64,000 nucleotides of DNA. Origin: Pseudovirgaria hyperparasitica. Taxonomy: Eukaryota; Ascomycota; Dothideomycetes; Acrospermales; Acrospermaceae. The DNA lies in contig NW_022985561.1 in the NCBI RefSeq assembly GCF_010093815.1, positions 1,244,045 to 1,308,044 of the forward strand, in the 5' to 3' direction. Below the pieces are notes generated by a model that was given only the letters and a program-made list of their open reading frames with translations, had not been told where the DNA came from and ran no database searches. Below, piece after piece: positions 12,541-24,831 of the stretch (position 1 is the first letter of the stretch; every line of letters begins with the position of its first letter). The position numbers were made by a program, and so were the translations under genes.

Positions 12541-13242
12541 ATATGGCCGTAGTCAGAAGTCAGCGACCAGGTTCCCCACCATATTCGAGACGTCTATCCT
12601 TGCTGTCGATGGCATGGGAAAGACGATGATAGGGGACAGCATAGTTTTGGCCGAAAGTAAATGTGGATTGAGGAGACTGGACTGCGGAGAGAGAGCAGCT
12701 GATGAGGTTGACAAAGGACGGGCTACACCAATCACCGGCGTGAACGCGTCGAAAGACTGTCCGTAAGGGGGTGCACGGGCCTACGAGTCCTACCCAGATG
12801 CCTGATGCGGTAATATTCTGGAAAACTGCCAGAATACACCTTTCTGCTTTCATCCCTCTCTCCAGATTTCTTCCCGTAAGTCTTTTTCGCTTCTTCATCC
12901 ATCAAACACTTCATTGGACACCCGTCGGCGTTGTCCCTCAATCTTGACGACGTTTCCGACTCGACGACTTTGTAAATTGCACAGCAGCAAAGCCATAGCC
13001 TCCATTCGGCGCCTCTACAGCAATGAACCAACGAGATGTCGTATCGGGTTGAACGATCCTCCACATCAGCTTCAAAAAGACTCACATTGCATCATTGGCG
13101 TAGAGCCAGCTAAGAGATGTGGGTATCCTGGGGTGTCACGCTGCCTCTGGTGGCCTCCACATTGACTTTCTTCTATATAATAAGCTCTTGTTGCTCTGAG
13201 TACCACGCAGCTTGCTTTGTTGAAATCTATCATAACGCCACT

Positions 13243-15351
<2,109 letters not shown>

Positions 15352-16649
15352 GGATCGTAATGGCAGGGACGGATTAAACCAATGTCGACCTAGGAACCAA
15401 CGATCCCTTATGATTTGGTAACTAGAGTATATATCGATCCTGCGGTAGTAGACATATTTCACGACAATTCATTCCATTACCTCTTCTTGGGAACTGACCA
15501 AGTGAGTAACAAGTGTTGGTGGCTCAAACCATGCCACCTCGATCACACTGGGGAACGGCATATCCTGGTATGCATGTTTGCTCCTTTAGTTGTCGATGGT
15601 GATCCTTTGCATTAGGCCGTGTCTTGCTTAAATGTTCGATTGCGACCTAAGTGTGAACGAGAAGTAACGACAGTCGTTTAAATTGTCCTAAACCGGACTA
15701 GCAGCTAGACTGCTCAGTTACCACATTCCTCTAGACTCTCTCTCTCTCTTGTGGTACGTCTTGTAACAACGATTATATATTGGATCTACCATCGTATGAA
15801 TCGCAAAAGCGCGATCACCACAACAAGAAACCCAACAACCTAATGATCTCCTGACAGTGCCCCTGACCATGTTATGCACATATATTCTAAATAGACAAGC
15901 AGGCAGAGCGGACAGTAAGAGTGGAGATTATGTATGTACATATCTATGTATATACAACTGCGCGTCTAATCGCACGAGCGAGGACTGCGGCCCCGTACTA
16001 GTACTGCGCCATCTTCAATCTATACATGTATGCATGCATGCGAATATCTAACGCCGAACAAACCATGCCGCAAGGGTCGAGATGCCGCAGCCATATCTCC
16101 CGTACCTCTATTATGGCCATACTTATCTTTTAAAATAAAACATACTATCGCCGAAACGTTACCTGTCGAGACCCGGAAGACCCCCGGACCTCGCCAAATT
16201 TCCCGATGCGGTATAGCTCTCTTCTCCCCACTGCGCGCGGGCCCCCGGTCTTGCCGGGACTGGGGAGCAGGATGAATCATAGCACACTAGTCCCAAGATA
16301 GAGATGATTTACGTCTTGGCGCTATGAATCATTCTGATGGTGCCCCGCTTTGAGAGACGCTAGGAGGGGTCTGACGTTCCGGACCAGAGTATCAGAACTT
16401 GAGAGCGAAATCGTGGAATGAAAGAGGGCATGGTGGTAGACGTGATTCAGAATGAGACTGGATTTGTCGATGTATATAGAAATGTAAGTATATGTAGCAT
16501 CTGATGATTGTACATATGATGTAGTATATCGACTAGGCAAATATCGGGGCGCTGGATGTGTACATATCACGAACATACAACATAACAGGTGTAGTGAGTT
16601 GTACATGTATATTGTATATTTTGGTAGTTTTCACGATGCTATAGACCCC
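15352..16649. other. Intergenic region between convergent glucoamylase and bZIP genes
   Basis: About 1.3 kb separates the two stop codons. It includes a short CT run near 15738 and AT-rich sequence with many TATA-like words. No open frame looks protein-like and no RNA gene was recognised. Confidence 0.6.
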
Positions 16650-17634
16650 TTAGCCCTTGCGACCAATGACCTCTCTAAGTGTCTTGTTCTCGCTGTCTTT
16701 GCGCGCAAGTTCCACCTTCAAGTCATCCCGCTCGCGCTGCATGGCGGCCAGCTGCTCCTCAAGCTCGGTGATGCGGTCGATGCGCTTCTGGCGGTACTTG
16801 CGCGCCGCGATATTGTTGCGCTCGCGCTTGACGATGAGATCCGGGGATACCTTGGTGCTCTTAGCGCGAGTTCCGGATGGGGTTGAGTGGCTGGTGGACA
16901 CGGATGCTTGCGGGTCGGGCGGTGGTGAAGCCTCTTTGGACGAGGCGGACATTGACCAAGAGAGGGCTTGGCTGTTGAAGTTTAACGGGTCCGATACGGG
17001 AAGTTGAGGAAGAGAGGCGTCGGAAGCTGACGTGACTGGGTGGAACATGGTGGATTGGGCTATGGACCGTTAGTGGTAAGTTATATATTGAGACGAAAGG
17101 CAACGTACGCATATGCCCCGTCCAGTCAGCTGGTGGCATAAACGAATCAAGATTAAAGTCAAAGAAATTGTTTGATTGCTGAGAAGTAGTGGTAAAGTCG
17201 AAAGTGTCGCTCAAGGCAAGATCGTTGTTGACGTTCTCGGGGCTTAAGGAAAGGGGCGAAGTATTGACAGAGCTGTTGGGTGGCGTAAGGAATGAAGATG
17301 TAGCAGTAGCAAAGCCCAGACCAATGTCATCAAAAGCACAGCTTTGAAGAGCGTCGGCTGGAGGAAGAGTAGAGACAAGCGAGGCGGTAAGAGGATTTAC
17401 AAGGTCGTAAGCTTCGTGTTCGGAGCCTAGTACATTCGATGACTCCCAGGACGAACTATGGTGGTTCGGTTCGTGCTCTTGTCTGGTGTGGCTGGAAGTA
17501 TGGTCGTGCCAGCATGCTGGCTGGGTACTCTCCTGATGTTCGTTGGGTCTCCATTCCGATATGTTAGATGGCCTCTGAGTGAGGCCGGACTGTAAATTCT
17601 CGAATTCTAAAGGTGAAATAGATCCGGCCGCGGC
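16650..17634 (-). CDS. bZIP transcription factor (5' end unresolved)
   Basis: Exon 17059-16650 joins an upstream exon ending at 17109 through a 49-nt intron (17108-17060, donor GTACGT, acceptor CATAG, phase 1). The C-terminal bZIP has the basic region RERNNIAARKYRQKR, which fits Asn-x2-Ala-Ala-x2-x-Arg with Tyr in place of the usual Cys or Ser, followed by a leucine zipper (ITELEEQLAAMQRERDDLKV). The protein ends 20 residues later at IGRKG. Upstream, about 175 codons from 17634 are open and rich in Ser, Thr, Pro and acidic residues (LTPPNSSVNTSPLSLSPEN, FFDFNLDSFMPPADW), resembling an activation region. This open frame has no ATG until that last segment. It is preceded by an in-frame TAG that may be a splice acceptor (ACGTAG at 17635). 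A start and first exon remain to be placed; the internal Met in FMPPADW is the fallback. It likely binds DNA as a dimer in the nucleus. Confidence 0.85.
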
Positions 17635-17655
17635 CTACGTCTTGGCCGCGAGGGC

Positions 17656-17745
17656 TCAAAGGGTTTGAAGGGGGTAAAGGTTGTGGTTGAAGAAAGGGTC
17701 AGGACGTGTGGGAGCGGTTGGCTTTTTAAGTGTTGGTAGATCCAT
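17656..17745 (-). other. Upstream 29-codon open frame before the bZIP gene
   Basis: ATG at 17745 opens 29 codons (MDLPTLKKPTAPTRPDPFF and on) ending at TGA 17658-17656. This frame is the same as the bZIP frame, separated from it by eight codons with two stops. It is either a uORF, or a real first exon whose splice donor I could not find. The only GT inside it is a poor donor in the wrong phase. Confidence 0.4.
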
Positions 17746-18265
17746 CCATGCACGTAAGCGGCCTGAGGCGTGTCACTGCCTGAATAGCTTGACCAATCAA
17801 ATGACGTTAGTGTTCGGCGGGGCCAAGAATGCGCCTTTGCTTTCGCTGAATACAACCTTATGCTGCGCCTTACCGCGGTTCGCTATCGAAGTGTACCATG
17901 AACATAAAGGGGGTTTGGAGTAAAACGATGTCAACACCGAGGAGTTGGGTACGAGATGAAGACGTAGTGTGAACAATGTCGCTGTCAAAATGTCTCAAAA
18001 GAATTGGCAAGCGACCTCGACCTGGGTCGCTCTTCATTATCAGCTTTCATGTGTGTAGATTATTCTTGCCCTCGTCGTACGTGAGTTCATGCGTGATATC
18101 ATTTTTTTACTGTGTTCAAGCATCCTACACTGTCATACTAGCATTCTTCTAGCTTGCCCGCTCAAACGGAGTCAGACATGACTGTCGTATAGCGCTACTC
18201 CATGACAACGATGTCTTTCAGGCCAATTAAATTGTGCCATCAAGCAGTGAGTCCTTGAGAGCGTC
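17746..18265. other. Intergenic region upstream of bZIP
   Basis: This stretch of 520 bp lies between the bZIP upstream region and the DUF952 stop codon. No protein-like frame or repeat is seen. A strong donor-like GTAAGG follows a short ATG frame near 17905-17870 (minus strand), but its phase does not fit the bZIP exon. Confidence 0.5.
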
Positions 18266-18616
18266 TCACGCTACCATAGCCTCCATCTCCTTCGCAGAGA
18301 CATTTTCTTTCACGCTCTTGACTGCATCCAGAGAGACCTTGTCGTAGCAATGTGGAAACAATTGTCCTCCTCTGCTCTCTTCCCATCTGATATCGTCAAC
18401 CTTTGCAAGGTCCACTTCCACAAGTACAGTGCCTGTTGCGTTCTTGAAGTATTTTTCGAACGTGTCGACAGCTTGCTGTCGGGTAGACATGTGAATATAT
18501 CCATCTCCTTTATCAAGCGGTGTAGTAGCCGTGGTCAGGGCGCCTAGATCACGGAAGGAATGCCATTGCTCGGTTGTAAGGAGCTTATAGGCTGTTTGGG
18601 GGTGTTCGGACGGCAT
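18266..18616 (-). CDS. DUF952 family protein
   Basis: A single exon encodes 116 residues. The hallmarks of the DUF952 fold are in order: an N-terminal YKLLTTEQW, the GDGYIHMSTRQQAVDTFEKYF block (residues about 38-58), a strand TVLVEVDLAKV, then IRWEESRGGQLFPHCYD, in which WE and FPH are conserved. The family occurs in bacteria and fungi, is small and cytosolic, and its biochemical role is not established; a structural likeness to ADP-ribosyl-binding folds has been suggested for the family, which I only recall. Length matches the usual 100-120 residues. The ATG at 18616 is directly followed by the conserved domain. Confidence 0.93.
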   Translation of the reverse strand: MPSEHPQTAYKLLTTEQWHSFRDLGALTTATTPLDKGDGYIHMSTRQQAVDTFEKYFKNATGTVLVEVDLAKVDDIRWEESRGGQLFPHCYDKVSLDAVKSVKENVSAKEMEAMVA

Positions 18617-20445
18617 GATATTGTTCAGTCTGGGGTGAGGTGGACGAAGCGCGTTCAGAGCCAGAAGAGACAGAAAACTAGAGGAAATGAGTGCCTGAAT
18701 TTATGCCTGGCCTAATCTAGCGCCATATGCAACATTCTCTTCAGAACTTTGTCAATTAATTTTTCCATCATATAGATAGATCCTGTGGAAGCCAGCAGCA
18801 AACTACTCGCCTGTGTTGCGATTTTGGCTATCGTGCGTATCGTGATGTGTTGGCATCGAAGTCTCTTTCGCCTGAAACTCAACCATCAGGGAGGTAATTT
18901 GGCTCTGCGATCTCCATTGTGTGGATATATGATGGTCAGGTACTATGACTTATGGATATCAGGAGCCTGTTCCGGCTCTGTGGCTCAGGAATTGCAGCTT
19001 ATGTGATCGAGGCTTCTAACCTCCGCATTTCAGAGCGCTGTTGCACAGCCAGTGAATGGGCCCCCAATCCGGTCGAATGAAATGCCTCTCAAGCATCAGT
19101 ATATGTGGCCCTTAACATTTGTATCTCATGCCTAATACTTCGCATGATGAAACTACACTTTTTACTAACACGGCCACTACAGTCTCATATGGGCTGCTTC
19201 TCTATTAGTTCTTCCCTCTCTTTCACTCCGCCATCCGGATCATTTCAATGTAAAAGGTGTGATTCTACTTGCACTTTCTGTTCCAGTCCTGTCAATGCCA
19301 CGCAATGAAGCGATGATTCTGGCAATAGCGCTGGCTAGCCGGAGTAATATATACGATGTCTTTTACTACAGTAGTCGCTTTATAAGATTCAATGAGAGCT
19401 TCCTAAGCAAGAAAAATCTACAGAATAGACTATATAAATCATCAAGGTCACTCTCTCTTCTCTCTTCGTTTTCAGATTCGACCCTCTTACTATAAAGTTG
19501 AAAACATATCTCAGAGCTTACAAGTTATGAAGATCTAATGATTTCAATCTATTCGATATCTCTACGTAGAAATTAAGAGAATGAGAATGTGTGCAGCATG
19601 ATGCCTAAAATAAGTGCCAAGAGTGACGGCTGTTTCAAAACGGACAGATCCGGATGCCTGACGCCAATTGATCCATGGATTAACCTGACGCCTCTTCCGA
19701 TAGATCTCGCCACGACTTCGACGCGTCTCTTTCTAATCAGCTTCATCCCATCAAAACGATATCTCTACAACTACTTGTTTTCACTTACTGCGGCACCGGA
19801 GGTCCACTAAGCGCTTGCACAAACCCAACCTGAGTTGATTGTCTTTGAAATGTCGTGTTTCAGCCCTGCTTTACGCCTTATCTTCCAATTTCAGGCGAAG
19901 TTATGCCATGGATCATTCAATCTGCGGTTCCTGATTATAATCAACTCGACCCATGAATTTAGCCTCATCAAATGCAGTCATGCGGCGTCTTTCAGCGGCT
20001 ATGTTGGCTCTGCAGTTGAGCGGCCATAACCCGGCATTTCGGCCATGTACCAACTCCTGCGCCACATGTTTACACGCTCAACGTTTATTTTTGTAATCCT
20101 GATCTGGTAAGTATTCGCCGCAAGCAAGCTTGCGCGAGCCCCTGGTCGAGTTCGTGCTTCAAATGAATACACTCATGTTTAGATTACAACATGATCAGGC
20201 TGAGACTTGCTCGAGACATACATTCGAGCTGCATCCGGAATGAAGCAGCGTCTAAATTTACCACTATATGGAAGTTAAATAGAACGAGCTATCAAGATGC
20301 GATCGCTATCTTCCAAGAGACGCATTCTCCGTTGCGTTGCTCACAAGCTCCTTCTATCCTTTCTTTCTCTTGAACGATATCACCTTTTGTCCTCTCTGGA
20401 TGTGACACGACTCATATTCCACTATATTATCACTTTATTTTCATA
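18617..20445. other. Intergenic region between DUF952 gene and secreted orphan
   Basis: About 1.8 kb with an AT-rich patch at 19320-19580. Several frames of 60-78 codons exist on the plus strand, but none has a convincing composition or splice partners. The last 100 bases before 20446 are pyrimidine-rich, as for a promoter. I found no repeat or RNA gene. Confidence 0.5.
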
Positions 20446-22901
20446 ATGAAAAAGCATTTGTTCCTCTTAGCGTTGTCCTTTCAGTTGCGACTCAGCACAC
20501 AGTATCAAACCAAAGAAGAATATGACCAAGACACCGCCGGGCTCAAGAAGATTGGCATGTGTCGCAACTGGCACAAGGCCAATAAGCATACATTCGTTGA
20601 GGAGTGCCAGCCTACATGTGGCGATGCGAAAGAGCACTCCGTCTTATGCTTTGACATCTCAAGTGACGGTAGCACTAAGGATTGGCACACAAGCTATGAC
20701 GGCGAGAAGTACACACTCGGGCACTGTAAATGCGATGTAGCGATCGCCGAAAAGATTGTCGGACAATACGTATTGTGGTTGCCCGTGGTGGCCGAAATCG
20801 GCTGCTTCATCTTTCTCAAAACTCTTTCATGGATAGGAGAACTGGTTGTAAATGCCGCAATTGATGCGATTCCGGGTGGCGCTGCGGTCAACGGAGCATT
20901 GAAGATGGTCATACAGGCTGCTAAGACGTTCGCTTCCAACGGATTGCCAGCCGATCCATTCAAGGCGTGGATTCTGGATACGTGCGACGTAGATCCGAAC
21001 GAAAAATGGGTCAAAGATATTGGAGGTATCTTCGACGCGCTGTCAGGAAGTGTTGTCCCTGGCATTGAGGGTGTCCCATGCAAAAAATGCCCTGGGGGTA
21101 AGAACGACAATCACGACATCGACAAAGACAAAGACAAAGACAGGGGTAAACCGACTGGAGGCCCTAAAGATCCTAAGCCGACACATAATGACCATGGCCA
21201 AACCTCGAGGAAGGATGAACAGCACAAACCGACACCTACGTCAGACGAACATAAGAGCGTCGCCCAGACATCGAAGGGTTCTCCCCAAAGTACTGCGAGA
21301 TCCAGTAATCCCCCGAAGTCTTCGGCTGTAAGCACCGCTCAGACACCGAAGAGTTCTCTCCAAAGTACTGCGAGATCTAGTGATCCCCCGAAGTCTTCGG
21401 CTGCAAGCGATAAAATACCCTCAGATCAAGCTCGCACCAAGACCGACACCCCAGCAAGCATGACTGCTACACCAACTTCTGCTTCTGCTTGTGCACTGGG
21501 AAAGCGTGATGGGCAGAATGTCCGAGACCAGAATGTTCGTTATTTTGAAGATGGTCGTAACACGTTCTTCGACGGCTGCACACTTCATGTGACAACCACT
21601 ACAAAGAAGGATTGGGGCGCCCTAACGACACCTGCGGTGACCTGTTCTGCCAGGTGGAGCCAGGCATGCTACCATTACAGATCTGTGATGAGTGTGCAAG
21701 GAGCCCTTGGTAAGACTGATTACGTGCGGTGGACTTGTGGTGCGACGGCTAGCAGCTTTGACGGAAGAGCTACTCGGTTGTATTCGACCAGCTCACTAGT
21801 AGTGAAAAAGAACGAAAATGGCGGCGTGCCCTTCTTCTCGGTCCCTGATAAACTAAACCAGCACCACTTCGGCTGGATTGATCGCTGGGTCGAGGCTGGG
21901 TATACCACCACCAATTACGTCGGCGGCTGCGATCGCGACGAGTGGCCACCAAGAAATTTTTGGCCAGAGAGCAAGAAGGCAAAGGAAGGTCAGTTCATTA
22001 GACTTCTCCCAGCAGGTGAAAATAGAGGTGCAGGATCAATGTGGAACGGATTTTGTAAGATGAATAGTGATTGGAAACATTGGCTTCGGAAAGATCATTT
22101 GTCGAACGAAAAGGATAACGACCGAATACGTACGACTAATTCAATGGTTGTCGAAAATATCAAAGATGGCAGAACCAGTAAGTACTTAACACTGAATCCG
22201 CGCCGCTGCAAGGTCTAACAATCAGATCAGCAATCACTACATCGGTTGGCGTTATCGTTCCTCAACCTGTCTTTGAGATAAAACACTGGGACGGTCTCCC
22301 AGATGGCGACGGCCTCGAAAAGAATAAATGCGTACCATCTGTACTCCTCGATGACTACGGATTTGTACTCTTAACGAATGACCCCTGGTATGACCGTCCA
22401 GAAAATGCGCATCATAAAGCTACAGTCGGCATATATGCACGACCGCCTCCTGAAATGTTGATGGCAGGACTACAGCCGCTGAGGGATAGGATAGGAGAGA
22501 AAGAATATTGCCAAGTCAAATACGCGCAATTGCGAGACCCAACGAAACCTCAGAAGAACTGGCCAAAGGCATGCTATTATTTTGGCATTGGTCCTCCACG
22601 TCCACAAGTCAGACGAGTACACGCACGTGACATACTGCCATGGCGAAATAGTACCGATGACATGCAAAATTTTGATGACATCTATTCCTCCGACGAAGAT
22701 GAATGGGAAGATCCAGATCAATTTGAAGAGCTAGATGCAGGAGCTTGGGACTCCTACGCGGAAGAAGAGTATCCTTATGCAAGTTCACCCGCAAGCGCAC
22801 CAGCAGAAGCGACAGTTGCACCTCAGTCTTCGACTGAACTGGAGACCAAAGTCATGGCGCGGAGCCCAATCAGTCCTGGGATGCCCCAGACAACCAGCTA
22901 G
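20446..22901 (+). CDS. Large secreted orphan protein with internal repeats
   Basis: Two exons (20446-22177 and 22231-22901; intron 22178-22230, donor GTAAGT, phase 1) give 800 residues. I do not recognise the family. A signal peptide is present (MKKHLFLLALSFQLRL). Residues about 35-100 are Cys-rich (GMCRNWHK, EECQPTCGD, LGHCKCD). Residues about 103-165 form a hydrophobic, Ala/Gly-rich stretch (YVLWLPVVAEIGCFIFL, DAIPGGAAVNGALKMVI). A Lys/Asp-rich run and a Ser/Thr/Pro linker (about 222-335) follow, with a near-exact duplication of about 25 residues (STARSSNPPKSSA, then STARSSDPPKSSA). The second half has paired Cys (FFDGCTLHVTTTT, VTCSARWSQACYHYR, VRWTCGATA), and after the intron DDYGFVLLTNDPWYDRP. 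It ends in an acidic tail (SSDEDEWEDPDQFEELD). The layout suggests an exported two-domain protein joined by a glycosylated linker. The hydrophobic stretch might insert in a membrane, which is inference. Confidence 0.85.
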
Positions 22902-23429
22902 CCATGCTTGGATAAGTTCCTCTCCTCCCATGTAACATTCGTGTTGTATTTACTATAGTACTACTATCATATATCAATGAAACCCAATAGCACAATCGAA
23001 GGGGATACCATTGTCAAATTGTCTTTCATACTGACGCTGAATTAGACGATGAAAGAGTAAAGCCCTTTAGAACACTTCATTGCCACTAAATATAGAAAGA
23101 AAATGAATGGACCTAACTATGAGTGAAGACCCATGCCATCCCCTGAGGCGAACTTGCGCGGCGTGTTGTAAGTGATGTTCGCCTTGTGATGATACAAAAT
23201 TAGTAGTGGGGCTGCGGCGCAGCGCGCTACTAACGTGATCGCCTTGAATGATATTGTTTCAAGTCGGCGCTTCAGCAAGGCAACACTTTGCTACGCCGCG
23301 GGTATTTTAAAAGAAGTAGAGCGACGTGTTATATACCAAACATTGAACGTATATATTGAAATCCCCCTTCCAACCCCGGCTCGCTCACTTTCACTTACTC
23401 AGACTTCTCGCGAGCTTCACAAGTACATC
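22902..23429. other. Intergenic region
   Basis: A 528-bp gap holds the end of the secreted orphan transcript and the promoter of the next gene. The frame of the next gene is open upstream to 23235, but that extension lacks family resemblance and I treat it as leader. Nothing else is seen. Confidence 0.6.
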
Positions 23430-24344
23430 ATGGAACCATCCAGTCAAGTTTATTCACGCGCCAAAACAATCGCCGCCATAACATCGTACTATGAGTTTCT
23501 CGCCAATGTCTACCTTTTCCCAGAGTATATCAAGTACCCCCCACCCGGAGGCTGGCCTGGGATTGACCAGGACTCTCTGGGCAACCTTCACAAGACCGAC
23601 GAAGTCATCGAGCTGCTTCGACACATCCCCTATATGCATGGTCGGTTGATGTACAATACAGACTGCGTGCGCTACGACACCAAGTGGCAGCAGGACGATA
23701 TCAAACGAGGCAATCTGTTCCCCGTTACACCAGACTTTCCTCTGCCAGCACATGTTGTCAGCATCATACAGGGGAACATTGGCGATTCGTACTACGTCCT
23801 ATTGGACACCGAGAAAGGTGTCATCATCTGGGGTGTTCATGGCTGCCACAACCTATCAGCTGGTCTTGACGCGCCAGTATTCAGATACGAGGATGTCACA
23901 GCTGCCGAAGAGGATCAATGGAAGCGAGAAACAATCTCCTCGCGATGTGCCTTCGACGTCGAAGTATTTTTCGATATGCTCAAGGACAAGTTCCGCTCCT
24001 GCGAGTGGCTGCCGTTCCCGCCTTATGAAGAGGGATATCTGGAGTATGAGACTGACGATCATAGATTTGGAGATGAGCTGAAGGAAATTTTCATAGCGGC
24101 GGGTTGGCCGGGTGATGAGAACGGCCAGGGGTGGGATAGAGATCAGGCGATGGGAGAGATCGCAGATAGACATGGAGGTGACTGGGAGAGGTTTTCTGAA
24201 GATGAGAGGGACTGGGCGGATAGTGATGACGACGACGATACCGATGACCACGAGGAGAAGGAAGAGAAGGAAGAGAAGGAAGAAAAGGAGGAGAAGGAGG
24301 AGAAGGAGGAGAAGGAGGAGAAGGAGGATGACAGAACGGCCTGA
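23430..24344 (+). CDS. Conserved fungal protein of unknown function with EEK-repeat tail
   Basis: A single exon gives 304 residues from the ATG at 23430 (MEPSSQVYSRAKTIAAI). The frame is open a further 65 codons upstream, but the family-like sequence starts here. The first 200 residues contain AAITSYYEFLANVYLFPEY, KYPPPGGWPGIDQDSLGNL, DEVIELLRHIPYM and YVLLDTEKGVIIWGVHGC. I recall this pattern from many uncharacterised ascomycete proteins with a Trp- and Pro-rich YPPPGGWP core. No enzymatic motif is evident and no signal peptide is present. The tail from about residue 265 is Asp-rich and then a run of Glu-Glu-Lys, encoded by a GAG/AAG microsatellite, likely variable in length between strains. 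Confidence 0.85.
   Translation: MEPSSQVYSRAKTIAAITSYYEFLANVYLFPEYIKYPPPGGWPGIDQDSLGNLHKTDEVIELLRHIPYMHGRLMYNTDCVRYDTKWQQDDIKRGNLFPVTPDFPLPAHVVSIIQGNIGDSYYVLLDTEKGVIIWGVHGCHNLSAGLDAPVFRYEDVTAAEEDQWKRETISSRCAFDVEVFFDMLKDKFRSCEWLPFPPYEEGYLEYETDDHRFGDELKEIFIAAGWPGDENGQGWDRDQAMGEIADRHGGDWERFSEDERDWADSDDDDDTDDHEEKEEKEEKEEKEEKEEKEEKEEKEDDRTA
24252..24328 (+). repeat. Coding GAG/AAG microsatellite (Glu-Glu-Lys repeats)
   Basis: About eight units of a 9-bp purine-only repeat (gaggagaag and variants) lie inside the 3' end of the gene at 23430. They encode Glu-Glu-Lys in tandem. The earlier units vary (gaagagaag), while the last four are identical, which points to recent slippage growth. Confidence 0.9.
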
Positions 24345-24831
24345 AGGGTTGAAAGTTCTTCTATCTTCACGATGTATAATTTCTGTTCATTATGCATCGA
24401 ATAAAACCATGAGGCCTGTCATGAACGAAGTGATAAGAACAAAAGGACACTGAAGAGTCAGGCAACAGACAATGACAAATAATATGCTCACAACATAAAA
24501 AGCACAGTTTAATGAGACCAAGTCTAGCAGGAATCATCATAGACTCTAGCTATGCAGCTATATAAACGGAGCGATCGAAAATATAAGCCCGCATGTATGG
24601 TATGAAACGAATGCACACTCCATTGAAATGGCACGAGGCCTAGAGGTGCACCTTGAAGCCCCATATTTCGATCTTGGAGCATAAATAGAGGAGAGAATCC
24701 ATGACTTGGAAATCCTCCGAAGCAAGATGCTAGACCAAGCTTGTATGCGTATGCTCCGTGTCATCATTGTCACCATCCACACAACTGCAATAGGCTAAAC
24801 ATTTTTGTAATGAAGTCATATCTTCTACCTT
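24345..24831. other. Intergenic region between convergent genes
   Basis: A 487-bp AT-rich gap separates two stop codons facing each other. No gene is seen. Confidence 0.7.
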
